This document shows, one piece after another, positions 1 to 7,666 of a DNA stretch of 36,184 bases (positions within the stretch are counted from its first letter, which is position 1; each line of letters opens with the position of its first letter). This stretch comes from Rhodospirillaceae bacterium (GTDB lineage: Bacteria > Pseudomonadota > Alphaproteobacteria > UBA828). Made by a program: the position numbers and the translations under genes. The notes under the pieces were generated by a model. It ran no database searches. It worked only from the letters and a program-made list of their open reading frames with translations, and was not told the DNA's origin. The stretch is taken from contig JABIXB010000160.1 of the NCBI GenBank assembly GCA_018666805.1, positions 1 through 36,184 of the forward strand. The letters are read 5' to 3'.

Positions 1-535
1 CAAACAGCGCCTGACTGCCGGCGCCGCCCGGCATGTTCTTGATGTGAAATTGCCAATCACCCGACTCATTCGCAAGATTGGCCATGGAATAGGCGCGCAA
101 ACCGTTCACGCCCGGTAGATCGAGAAGCGCATATTGGCCGGGCAGAAACTCGGCCGCTGCCTCGCCGGCGAAATGAAATTCCTGCATGTCATGTGTCAGC
201 GACCGGCTCTCAACAAGCCGCACCGCTTGTCGCCGCGGGATAATTTTCGGCACGGCGGCTGGGTCGATGCGCATTTTTATAGTGCAATCGCTTAGTGGCT
301 GATTTTGACAGGCGAGTTTGCGGTCCTTGCGTTTGTCGCGCTCCGTTAGGCCCGGCGCGTCCGGCCACAGATCTGCCACCTCACCGTCGAGCAGTTCGAA
401 CTTGCAGGTGCCGCATGCGCCGGTGCTGCATTCATAGGGCAAGCCAAAACCAGCGCGCAGGCCGGCGCGCAACAGGCTGTCATCGCCGTTCGAGTGGAAG
501 CTCTCTTCATGACCTTTAATGCGAATCTTAATCAT
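1..535 (-). CDS. [2Fe-2S] ferredoxin / flavin oxidoreductase, 3' end missing
   Basis: This ORF is not in the supplied track because it runs off the left edge; I translated it from the complement. It starts at an ATG at 535 and 178 codons are visible. The N-terminal domain is a plant-type [2Fe-2S] ferredoxin with the loop ECSTGACGTC near residue 36 and the fourth cysteine in LACQ near residue 75. An FNR-type domain follows, with the flavin-binding motif RAYSMAN near residue 152. This order is that of electron-transfer subunits of ring-hydroxylating and diiron oxygenases, passing electrons from NAD(P)H to an oxygenase. The oxygenase partner may lie left of the window. BoxB at 11 kb also needs a reductase but is on the other strand, so a link is only a guess. 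The start lies 18 bp after the asparaginase stop on the same strand, suggesting co-transcription. Confidence 0.85.
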   Translation of the reverse strand, partial: MIKIRIKGHEESFHSNGDDSLLRAGLRAGFGLPYECSTGACGTCKFELLDGEVADLWPDAPGLTERDKRKDRKLACQNQPLSDCTIKMRIDPAAVPKIIPRRQAVRLVESRSLTHDMQEFHFAGEAAAEFLPGQYALLDLPGVNGLRAYSMANLANESGDWQFHIKNMPGGAGSQALF

Positions 536-553
536 AAAGAACCCCAGCCCGGC

Positions 554-1555
554 TTAACGTCCGAAAGGATATCGCCAATCGTCAAATGTCTGCCTGATAT
601 CCTCCGTGCCGGCGCCGGCGCGGAGGAGAAGCATTAGCAACAGGCGCGACTTGATGCCGTCGAGCCAGCCGGCCGGGATCAGGCCGCGCGCCAACAGATC
701 GGTTTCGGCACCGGGAAAATTATAGGTCGCCTGCATGGTCTCGCCGTGACGGGTGCGCGAAGCAAAGACCACGGGTATTCTCTCTGCCGCCCGGCCCAGT
801 GCCGCAACCATCGCTTTCGGCACATGACCGCCACCGGTGGCATCGATGACGATACCGTCATAACCGGCCTGCAGCGCGAGATCGACGAGGGTGCCGTCTT
901 CATCGACGCCGGCGGTCAAGCGGGCAACGCGCACAGGGCGCGGTGTCGCAGGCAAATCAACCGGAAAACGTCCGCCCGGGCGGGTGGCGATGTGCGCCCG
1001 GCCTTCGAGAATCCACCCCACTGGTCCAGCCGGGGTCGAATGAAACGCTGCCGGGCTGGTGGTATGGCGCTTTTGCACATAGCGCGCGGCGTGGATCTCG
1101 TCATTCATCACCACCAGCGTACCAATGCCGCGCGCCTGCTGTTCGAGCGCGGTGATGACGGCATGATGGAGGTTGGCGGGACCGTCCGGACCGGCCAAGG
1201 TGGGGTTGCGCATGGCGCCGGTAAAGATCACGGGTGCGTCCTGGTGCACCAAACGATCCATGACAAAGGCGGATTCCTCTATCGTATCGGTGCCTTGGGT
1301 GACGACAATGCCACGCACGCCATCATCAAGGCGTGCATTGATCTCCAGCGCCAATGCCGCGAGATCATCGAGCGTAATATCCGGGCTGGGTAGCTGACGG
1401 AAAGACGACGCCTCAATTTCGGCGATTTCGGCCAAAGCCGGCACGGCTTCGACCAGCATCGCGGCCGAATGCGACAGAGAAACACCTTTGCCGGGCGCCG
1501 ACGCGCCCATGGCAATGGTACCGCCGAGAGAAAATACGCTAACTCGAGGCAACAT
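554..1555 (-). CDS. asparaginase-family amidohydrolase
   Basis: A 333-residue asparaginase/glutaminase-family protein of normal length. The nucleophile motif FSLGGTIAM is at the very N-terminus, the second catalytic motif VVTQGTDTIEE is near residue 85, the substrate-loop motif GPDGPANL is near residue 122, and the lysine-containing VMNDEIHAARYVQK is near residue 150. Known members hydrolyse the side-chain amide of asparagine or glutamine; some act on other amides. There is no signal peptide, so it should be cytoplasmic. It is the sixth gene of the minus-strand transporter run, 71 bp after an ABC ATPase and 18 bp before the reductase. That context suggests deamidation of an imported compound rather than housekeeping asparagine use, but this is inference. 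The substrate cannot be read from the sequence. Confidence 0.85.
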   Translation of the reverse strand: MLPRVSVFSLGGTIAMGASAPGKGVSLSHSAAMLVEAVPALAEIAEIEASSFRQLPSPDITLDDLAALALEINARLDDGVRGIVVTQGTDTIEESAFVMDRLVHQDAPVIFTGAMRNPTLAGPDGPANLHHAVITALEQQARGIGTLVVMNDEIHAARYVQKRHTTSPAAFHSTPAGPVGWILEGRAHIATRPGGRFPVDLPATPRPVRVARLTAGVDEDGTLVDLALQAGYDGIVIDATGGGHVPKAMVAALGRAAERIPVVFASRTRHGETMQATYNFPGAETDLLARGLIPAGWLDGIKSRLLLMLLLRAGAGTEDIRQTFDDWRYPFGR

Positions 1556-1626
1556 GAGGTTTCACCGCGGAATGTGAGGCGCCGGAGTGCAATAAATTTG
1601 TAGCCGAGAGGACAGCGGAAAACTTC

Positions 1627-2721
1627 TTAAGAGATACGGCGGCCCGTCTGGGGATCGAAAAACAGGATCGATTCCATATCGACATGCATCTCGACCTTGT
1701 CGCCGTCGGTGAATTCCTGCACGCCGGGGACGGTGAAAAAGAGGTCCACGCCGCCCAGATTTACGCCCACCGTGGTGTGCATACCGAGCGGTTCCATGTC
1801 GTTTACCGTGCCCGTTAAATGGGTTTCTGCCGAATCGGAGCCCACCATACGCACATGCTCGGGCCGCACGCCGATCTCGACTTCGCTGATGCCGGACGGC
1901 AGACCATGCTCCATCTGATCCGGTAACTTCATGTCCATGTTGCCTATTTTTAGGCTTGCCGTGCCATTATCACGCGTCAGGCGCGCCGGTATGATATTGA
2001 TCGGCGGGTTGCCGACGAAGCGCGCGACGTCACGGTCAACCGGCTCGTCATAGAGTTCCTGCGCCTTGGCGATCTGGCGCACCTCGCCGTCGATCAACAC
2101 GCAGACCGTATCGGCGAGCGCCAGGGCCTCGGTGTAATCGGGCGTGGCGAACAGGAACGTTCGGCCTGATTCCTGCTGCAAGCGCTTCAGCTCCGTTCTG
2201 AGATCGATACGCAGCATGAAATCGAGACTACTGAGCGGCTCGTCAAGCAGGTAAAAGCGCGGCTGGCGGATCATGGCGCGGCCCAAGGCAACGCGCTGGC
2301 GTTCGCCGCCACTGAAGGTCGCCGGCGTGCGCTCGAGGATATGGCCGATCTTCATCAGCTCGGCCATTTCCATAACGCGATCGTTGATTTCGCTTTTCGA
2401 TACTTTGGCAATTTTGAGTGGCGCGGCTATATTCTCATAGCCGGTTTTATTGGGATATAGCGCCAGATTATCAAAAATCATGGCGATATCGCGCTGGTTC
2501 GGCTGATGATTGGTGAAATCCATACCTTCGATGAAGACTTCACCTGAGCTTGGCGCTTCCAGTCCGGCAATGATGCGCAAGGTCGTTGTCTTGCCGGCGC
2601 CGGCCGGGCCGAGAAGAACGATCAGCGAGCCGTGCGGCACGGTGAGGTTGACATCCTTCAGGGCTTCGTTGCTGCCGAAATTTTTTGAAATCGAGCGTAG
2701 CTCGAGAACGGGCTCGCTCAT
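1627..2721 (-). CDS. CUT1-family ABC transporter ATPase with altered Q- and H-loops
   Basis: A 364-residue ATP-binding protein of the MalK/UgpC type: an N-terminal ATPase domain of about 240 residues and a C-terminal OB-fold regulatory domain (GVRPEHVR near residue 285). Walker A (GPAGAGKTT), ABC signature (FSGGERQRVALGRA) and Walker B (FYLLDEPLSSLD) are intact. Two switch positions are not. The Q-loop reads IFDNLALYP where the family has FQNYALYP, so Gln is Asp. The H-loop reads FATPDYTEA where the family has VTHDQ.EA, so the switch His is Pro. Its start overlaps the stop of the upstream ATPase in an ATGA, implying translational coupling and heterodimer assembly. It should sit on the cytoplasmic face of the transporter encoded just upstream. 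Confidence 0.92.
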   Translation of the reverse strand: MSEPVLELRSISKNFGSNEALKDVNLTVPHGSLIVLLGPAGAGKTTTLRIIAGLEAPSSGEVFIEGMDFTNHQPNQRDIAMIFDNLALYPNKTGYENIAAPLKIAKVSKSEINDRVMEMAELMKIGHILERTPATFSGGERQRVALGRAMIRQPRFYLLDEPLSSLDFMLRIDLRTELKRLQQESGRTFLFATPDYTEALALADTVCVLIDGEVRQIAKAQELYDEPVDRDVARFVGNPPINIIPARLTRDNGTASLKIGNMDMKLPDQMEHGLPSGISEVEIGVRPEHVRMVGSDSAETHLTGTVNDMEPLGMHTTVGVNLGGVDLFFTVPGVQEFTDGDKVEMHVDMESILFFDPQTGRRIS

Positions 2722-3827
2722 CGTCTGTCTCCACTGTCGAGTAAACGAACGCCTGATTCGGCATCGAAAAGCGCGACAAGATCGCTTACCGGCACGAGGT
2801 CAATAGAATCGCGCTCGACGGCCGGGTCGCCAGTCGGAACAATAACCTTTAGCGATGAATCGCCGAATGAAGCGGTGACCACCGTCTCCGGACCTTGCGG
2901 TTCGACTGCCAAAACCGGAACTGAGAATCGTCCGGGATCATCGGCGGCGGCCAAACTCAAACTCTCCGGTCGCACGCCAACGACAACATCCGCGCCGGCG
3001 GATACATCCGAGCCGAGATTGCCGGCCGGCAAGGGGATGGTCGAATCACCGGACGTCACAACCCGCCGGCCACCATCCTCCGCCAGCTTTCCTTTAAGAA
3101 AATTCATCGGCGGATTGCCGAGGAAGCTGCCAACAAAGCGATTGGCGGGATATTGGTAGACGTTATGGGCGGTGTCATATTGCTGCAGCGCACCGAAATC
3201 CATCACCGCGATACGATGGGCGAGCGACAGCGCCTCGATCTGGTCATGCGTTACGTAAATGATGGTCTGTCCGGTATCCGCCTGAATACGCCGCAACTCG
3301 CGCCGCATCTGGTTGCGCATCGCCGCCTCAAGGTTGCTGAGAGGCTCGTCGAGCAGCAGGATTTCAGGGTTTGTGACCAACGTCCGCCCGATGGCGACGC
3401 GTTGCAACTCGGACGCCCCCAATTCATCCGGCTTGCGGTCGAGCTGATGGGTGATCGAGAGGAACTCCGACACTTTGGCGATTTCCCGATCGATCTCCGG
3501 CTGTTTCATTTTGCGGACTTTGAGACCATAGGCAAGATTGCTGCGCACCGTCATATGGGTAAACACGGCATAATCCTGGAACACCAGACCGATATTGCGG
3601 TCACCCGGCGGGACATTCAGCACCGATTTACCGTCGATTAGAATATCGCCGCTGGTCGGCGCTTCGAGACCGACAATCATGTTCAGAATGGTCGATTTAC
3701 CGCAACCGGACGGGCCCAGCAGGGCCATTGTCTCGCTTTCCTCGATGGCGATGGAAACATCATCGACGGCGACAAGATCGCCGAATTCCTTACGTAGATT
3801 GACCAGTTCGAGCTTAATGTTTGCCAT
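2718..3827 (-). CDS. CUT1-family ABC transporter ATPase with degenerate signature motif
   Basis: A 369-residue MalK/UgpC-type ATPase. Walker A (GPSGCGKST), Q-loop (VFQDYAVFTHMTV), Walker B (ILLLDEP) and the H-loop (YVTHDQIEAL) are canonical. The ABC signature is not: LGASELQRVAIGR replaces the usual LSGGQ.QRVA. The D-loop reads SNLE instead of SNLD or SALD. The C-terminal regulatory domain is present (GVRPESLS near residue 290). It starts 6 bp after the permease stop and shares an ATGA with the next ATPase. Rhizobial glycerol-3-phosphate importers (GlpS/GlpT) are a known precedent for two ATPases in one CUT1 system. Its defect is the mirror image of the partner's, so the pair is expected to form one complete and one degenerate ATP site. 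Confidence 0.92.
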   Translation of the reverse strand: MANIKLELVNLRKEFGDLVAVDDVSIAIEESETMALLGPSGCGKSTILNMIVGLEAPTSGDILIDGKSVLNVPPGDRNIGLVFQDYAVFTHMTVRSNLAYGLKVRKMKQPEIDREIAKVSEFLSITHQLDRKPDELGASELQRVAIGRTLVTNPEILLLDEPLSNLEAAMRNQMRRELRRIQADTGQTIIYVTHDQIEALSLAHRIAVMDFGALQQYDTAHNVYQYPANRFVGSFLGNPPMNFLKGKLAEDGGRRVVTSGDSTIPLPAGNLGSDVSAGADVVVGVRPESLSLAAADDPGRFSVPVLAVEPQGPETVVTASFGDSSLKVIVPTGDPAVERDSIDLVPVSDLVALFDAESGVRLLDSGDRR

Positions 3828-3833
3828 GACCGG

Positions 3834-4769
3834 TCACCGTTTGATGGCGCCGAGGGTTAACCCGCGCACCAAGTGTTTCTGAATGAAGAAGCCGACGGTC
3901 ACCAACGGAACAATGGAAACCATGGCCAGAGCCGCCTGCACACCGTAAAGCGTACCCTCGGTCGCCGAGAAATATTTGCTCAGCGTAACCGGAATGGTCT
4001 GCACATTGGTGTAGGTCAGGATCAAAGCGAACAGGAATTCGCTCCAATTCAAGATAAAGATAAACAGCGTTGTCGCGATGATACCACCCTTGATAAGCGG
4101 CACCGTTACGGTGAAATGCGCTCGCCAGCGCGAATAACCATCCATCATCGCCGCCTCTTCGATCTCATGCGGCAAATCATCGACAAAGCTTTTCAGCATC
4201 CACGTCGAAAACGGCACGGTCACAGCCGCGTAAGCCAATATCAAACCGATATAGGTATCGGTGATGTCGAACACCTTCGGCCCAAACATGATGACGAACG
4301 GTATCGCTATTGCAATGGGCGGAAACATTCGCCCCGCCAATATGAAGAATGGCGTGAAATTCCCGCCAAATCGGTATCGCGATATGCTGATCGCGGCCAT
4401 CAGGCCGACGACAATGGACAATATCGTCGCCGAAATGGAGATGATGATCGAACCCTTGATACCGGGCCAGGCCGAGCGATTGAGGAAATCCGCAATCGCG
4501 CCGCCGGCGGCATCGTCCTTCGACCCGCCGAAATCCTCATCGCCAACTTGCTGCGTTCCACCACGCCGTTCGAGTAAGATATGCGGCGCTAAAATGGTGA
4601 GATAATTATCCACCGTGGGGGCCGAAGAAATCCATGTCGGCGGACTTGTAACCCACTCGCTGCGCAGTTTGAATGAGGTTGACACCATCCACAGGATCGG
4701 GAACACGGCGAACAGAAGGCCGGCAATGAGGGCAATAAAATTAAACGGCGTAAATTTTCTTTCCGGCAT
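3834..4769 (-). CDS. CUT1 ABC transporter permease, MalG type
   Basis: A 311-residue inner-membrane permease with about six hydrophobic segments. The first spans roughly residues 10-30 (FIALIAGLLFAVFPILWMVS). The cytoplasmic coupling motif that docks on the ATPase is EIEEAAMMDGYSRWRAHF near residue 205, and the C-terminus LTLGAIKR is typical of MalG-like subunits. Between the first and second membrane segments there is a charged insertion (LLERRGGTQQVGDEDFGG, about residues 65-85) that is much shorter in the paralogue at 7667-8503. It lies 2 bp after the MalF-type permease stop and 6 bp before the ATPase, within one operon. The substrate is unknown. Confidence 0.92.
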   Translation of the reverse strand: MPERKFTPFNFIALIAGLLFAVFPILWMVSTSFKLRSEWVTSPPTWISSAPTVDNYLTILAPHILLERRGGTQQVGDEDFGGSKDDAAGGAIADFLNRSAWPGIKGSIIISISATILSIVVGLMAAISISRYRFGGNFTPFFILAGRMFPPIAIAIPFVIMFGPKVFDITDTYIGLILAYAAVTVPFSTWMLKSFVDDLPHEIEEAAMMDGYSRWRAHFTVTVPLIKGGIIATTLFIFILNWSEFLFALILTYTNVQTIPVTLSKYFSATEGTLYGVQAALAMVSIVPLVTVGFFIQKHLVRGLTLGAIKR

Positions 4770-4771
4770 GA

Positions 4772-5746
4772 TCAGCGTCCCTCGACCAGCTGATAGCGGA
4801 TCGGCTTCAGCATCATGTTAATCAGCACCACTGTGATTACCAGGACGATGAAGGCGGCGGAGCCGGCATAGGCCAAGCGGAAATCCTCGAACGCCAGTTT
4901 ATAGAGATAGAGACTTATGGTTTCCGTCGCCGTTCCCGGCCCGCCGCGCGTCAGCAGGTAAATCTCGTCGAACAGCTTGACCACCTCCATGCCGCGGATA
5001 ACAAAGGCAATGATGATCACCGCCCGCATATTGGGCAGGATGATGGTCCAGAAAATCTTGACGTTGCTGGCGCCGAGCACCGTCGCGGCGCGGATCGGAT
5101 TTTCCGGTACCGCATTCAGGCCCGACAGCATGATCAGGAAAAACAGCGGCGTCCAGTGCCACACTTCGGTAACGATCACCGCGATGAAGGCCAGCGTGCC
5201 GTCGTTCAGCCATTGCAGATTGACCGGGCTGAAGGCGATCCAACCGAAAATCTGGTTGATCGGGCCATTATACTGAAACAGCATGAACCAAGTGTAGCCA
5301 ACCACGACCGGCATGATCATCATCGGCGTCAGGAGCGCGGTAAACCAAATGCGCTTGCCCCAGAATTTCTTCAGGAACAAGGAGGCCAGTCCCAAACCGA
5401 TGACAAACTCAAGACAGAGCGAGATAACCGACATGATCACCGTGCGGCCGAGCGCCTGCAAATAGCGCGGCTCGTCCGTCACCAGGTAATTATAATTAAT
5501 GCCCTGGTTTATTTTTTGCGTAAAGACGCTGGTGAAAGCGAGCCAAAAATCACCGTAAATCGGCTGCCACTCCGTCATACTGATGACGAATTCCAGTATG
5601 AACGGGAAGATCAGCATCACGCACAGCAAAATCTGCACCGGCGTGATCAGCAGGCCCGGAATATATTTTTTATCGTTAGGATCAAAGCGGCGGGGCTTTC
5701 CCAAACCGAGGGTGGAAGCCCCGCCAGTAGATGTATTTGTAACCAC
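4772..5746 (-). CDS. CUT1 ABC transporter permease, MalF type
   Basis: A 324-residue permease with a longer cytoplasmic N-terminus, a first membrane helix near residues 30-55 (LLITPVQILLCVMLIFPFIL) and five more. The coupling loop is present as NPIRAATVLGASNVKIFWTI near residue 215, a looser version of the EAA consensus. It pairs with the MalG-type subunit 2 bp downstream to form the transmembrane channel. The track start is a GTG at 5746; no in-frame ATG lies near it and the N-terminus up to the first helix is plausible. No strong ribosome-binding site is visible, only an A-rich leader after the binding-protein gene. Confidence 0.9.
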   Translation of the reverse strand: MVTNTSTGGASTLGLGKPRRFDPNDKKYIPGLLITPVQILLCVMLIFPFILEFVISMTEWQPIYGDFWLAFTSVFTQKINQGINYNYLVTDEPRYLQALGRTVIMSVISLCLEFVIGLGLASLFLKKFWGKRIWFTALLTPMMIMPVVVGYTWFMLFQYNGPINQIFGWIAFSPVNLQWLNDGTLAFIAVIVTEVWHWTPLFFLIMLSGLNAVPENPIRAATVLGASNVKIFWTIILPNMRAVIIIAFVIRGMEVVKLFDEIYLLTRGGPGTATETISLYLYKLAFEDFRLAYAGSAAFIVLVITVVLINMMLKPIRYQLVEGR

Positions 5747-5761
5747 TGTTTTTTTCTTATG

Positions 5762-5777
5762 TTCGTTTATTGACGAA
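5762..5777. other. small inverted repeat between binding-protein and permease genes
   Basis: TTCGT and ACGAA form a 5-bp stem around a 6-nt loop in the 47-bp gap after the binding-protein stop. In transporter operons a 3' hairpin at this place often stabilises the abundant binding-protein message. Here the stem is short and AT-rich, so this is only a possibility. Confidence 0.22.
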
Positions 5778-5793
5778 TTTTAGCGTGGTCAAT

Positions 5794-6852
5794 CTACATG
5801 CCCCACTTATCCGCACCGGACGCTTTCTGCAACGCTGACGGATACATCCCGGCAAGAGCGCGCCACGCCTCGATCTGGGTGTCTTTGCCCAGACGACGGG
5901 TGATGCGGTTTTGCTCTTTCGCTACGTCTTTCATGGCTTCCGCCGGAGTCTTCTGCCCGTTGTAAGCCGCCTGCAGGTTAATATCCAAGGCGTTGTGATA
6001 TTCCGAGCCGCCGCGCAGGATGATTTCCGGCACGCAATCGACCACGGCCTCGAACGAGGTCGCAAGGAAATCGCCAGGATAGGAAGCATAGAACTCAGGT
6101 GACGGATCGAGGAAGTGGTTGTTACGCCACGGATCGAAATAGCCGCCTTCGTTCGGAATCGAGCGCATCGACATGGTCGGGCCGGTGAGCCACTGCGCAT
6201 AGAGATAGGCAACTTCCGGAATTTCGGAATGGTTGTTGACGACAAAATCCCATGCAAACGGCATCACGTCGGCGCGGATCAGCTCGCCATTCACCATATC
6301 GCCCGGCACTTTCGAAATACCGGTCTGGCTCGGCTGGCCATTGGCATCCACGCCGGCAATGATCGACTGTGCGCCCTCGGCGTCATGGCTATAGCGCCAC
6401 AGTGACGGCCAACCGAACTGGAAGAAACCACGGCCGGCCGCATAATACTGGGCATAGTTCTCGGTGAAGCCGTAGTTAAACTGCTCTTTCGGCATATAAT
6501 CCTGAATCGCAACAAGATCCTCAACGGTCTTGATACTCTCCGGGCTATCGGCCATCGACTTCATGTCTTTGTCGAAATAGAGCTTGCCCTTGGATTGGAA
6601 ACGGGTCATCCAATGGAACTTGTTCCAGAACGGCGAGCGATATTCCAAGGCGCCCCAGAAATCATTGCCCTTGTCAGTCATATCGGCGGCGAGTTGGTCA
6701 TATTCCGCCCAGGTATCGACAACGGCGCGTTTTGATTTCGGCGATCTGCCGGCTTCCGCCAATTTATCCTTGCGGTAATTGAGCAGCCACCAGTCACCAT
6801 CGCAATAGAGGCCGTAGATCTTGCCCTTATATTTCTGGCCAAAATCCGACAC
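5794..6852 (-). CDS. solute-binding protein, C-terminal part of a frameshifted gene
   Basis: This ORF encodes about the last two thirds of an extracellular solute-binding protein (family 1, carbohydrate type). The listed start is a GTG, and the reading frame is open further upstream as LVAKYDPEVFDGPNKLEYPV, directly continuing the protein whose N-terminus lies in another frame at 6907-7403. The two parts join at 6906-6907. Features include the ligand-cleft stretch YGLYCDGDWWLLNYRKDKLAEAG and a C-terminal helical lobe. The rejoined protein would be about 535 residues, long for CUT1 binding proteins but within the range of the larger ones. It would act in the periplasm, delivering substrate to the permeases encoded just downstream. 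No ribosome-binding site suits the internal start, so I do not treat it as an independent gene. Confidence 0.85.
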   Translation of the reverse strand: MSDFGQKYKGKIYGLYCDGDWWLLNYRKDKLAEAGRSPKSKRAVVDTWAEYDQLAADMTDKGNDFWGALEYRSPFWNKFHWMTRFQSKGKLYFDKDMKSMADSPESIKTVEDLVAIQDYMPKEQFNYGFTENYAQYYAAGRGFFQFGWPSLWRYSHDAEGAQSIIAGVDANGQPSQTGISKVPGDMVNGELIRADVMPFAWDFVVNNHSEIPEVAYLYAQWLTGPTMSMRSIPNEGGYFDPWRNNHFLDPSPEFYASYPGDFLATSFEAVVDCVPEIILRGGSEYHNALDINLQAAYNGQKTPAEAMKDVAKEQNRITRRLGKDTQIEAWRALAGMYPSALQKASGADKWGM

Positions 6853-7403
6853 CGGATATTCGAGCTTGTTGGGGCCGTCAAAGACTTCCGGGTCATACTT
6901 GGCGACCAGTCCGTGAGATCATGCGCGAGGCCGGATTCGGCGTAATCAGGCAGGCTCAACGGCGCCGGCAGCATCAGGTCATAACGACCGGTCTGGGCAA
7001 CAGCTTCCTGCATGCCCTTTTGATGGGTCTGCGTCACCGGCACCTCGATCAGCTCAACGTCGAAGCCGGTCAAAGCTTTCCACTCGGCCGTGAACGGCGA
7101 CATGTTACCGCCGGAGCCCGACGGATGCATGATCGAGATGGTTTTCTTCTTCGCGCCGGCATACATCGCCTTCGCTGCCTTGGCAGCACGATCTTCCGGT
7201 GTGGCGCCTTCAACCGCCCAAGCGCGCTTTACGCTGAGCGGGGCTTTCTTCATGATCATGGAAATGGCGGTGGCGCTCAGGCCAAGGCTCGCCATACCCT
7301 TCATCAGATCACGGCGCGATACTTTGAAGTCGCGCGACATGTGCATGCCCCAGAGCCGATGCAGCTCTTTGACCATTCTTAATTTCTTATCCGCGTGTGA
7401 CAT
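6678..7403 (-). CDS. solute-binding protein, N-terminal part with Tat signal (frameshifted)
   Basis: About 165 residues of genuine protein (7403 to about 6907) followed by out-of-frame residues to a stop at 6678. I chose the ATG at 7403 because GGGAG lies 9 nt upstream; the in-frame ATG at 7409 would leave only 3 nt. The leader has a twin-arginine motif, VSRRDLMKGM at about residues 28-37, followed by a hydrophobic stretch, so the folded protein should be exported by the Tat system. The mature region begins with KKTISIMHPSGSGGN. In-frame sequence ends at GLAHDLTDW; adding one G there (TGG-GTC for TGGTC) continues smoothly into the 5794-6852 frame. This could be a real mutation or an assembly error; the intact downstream frame favours error or a very recent lesion. 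Confidence 0.82.
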   Translation of the reverse strand: MSHADKKLRMVKELHRLWGMHMSRDFKVSRRDLMKGMASLGLSATAISMIMKKAPLSVKRAWAVEGATPEDRAAKAAKAMYAGAKKKTISIMHPSGSGGNMSPFTAEWKALTGFDVELIEVPVTQTHQKGMQEAVAQTGRYDLMLPAPLSLPDYAESGLAHDLTDWSPSMTRKSLTAPTSSNIRCRILARNIRARSTASIAMVTGGCSITARINWRKPADRRNQNAPLSIPGRNMTNSPPI

Positions 7404-7547
7404 ATTCATTTCTCCCTTTAGCTCTGGCGGCCCGCGCCGCATCCCTGCGTCCGGGCCACCGGCAATACTCAGTTGATCTCGCCGCCTCGCCGCCGACAAA
7501 CAAAATCGACAACGCCACGGCGACCGAATTTTTCCAGACGCGGGAGG

Positions 7548-7577
7548 ACCATAACGGCGCACCTTTGCGCCTGTAAA
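7548..7577 (-). promoter_or_regulatory. putative promoter with palindrome between -35 and -10, upstream of the binding protein
   Basis: On the minus strand TTTACA (7577-7572) and TATGGT (7553-7548) are spaced by 18 nt, 9 of 12 matches to the sigma-70 consensus. The spacer holds the inverted repeat GGCGC-N6-GCGCC (7556-7571), a classical operator position. Transcription would start near 7541, giving an untranslated leader of about 138 nt in which I see no further feature. Pattern recognition only. Confidence 0.4.
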
Positions 7578-7578
7578 G

Positions 7579-7617
7579 CCAGAAATGTGAATTAATCATT
7601 AACTTTTTAATTTCTGG
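7579..7617. promoter_or_regulatory. nested AT-rich inverted repeats upstream of the binding-protein promoter
   Basis: The arms CCAGAAAT (7579-7586) and ATTTCTGG (7610-7617) are perfect inverted repeats separated by 23 nt. Nearly the same centre carries a second palindrome, TTAAT-C-ATTAA (7592-7602). The block abuts the putative -35 element. It is the most AT-rich part of the 263-bp gap between the orphan permease (ends 7667) and the binding protein, and could be an activator site or a site of DNA bending. Confidence 0.35.
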
Positions 7618-7666
7618 GGCAAACAGGCCGCTCCGGAAGCTTTATTTTTCAGATAATTCAAATAAT

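Noticed and set aside
1-535. BoxA reductase of the benzoyl-CoA epoxidase
   Set aside because: The visible N-terminus is a plant-type [2Fe-2S] ferredoxin, whereas BoxA has a bacterial-type [4Fe-4S] ferredoxin domain; it is also on the opposite strand, 11 kb away.
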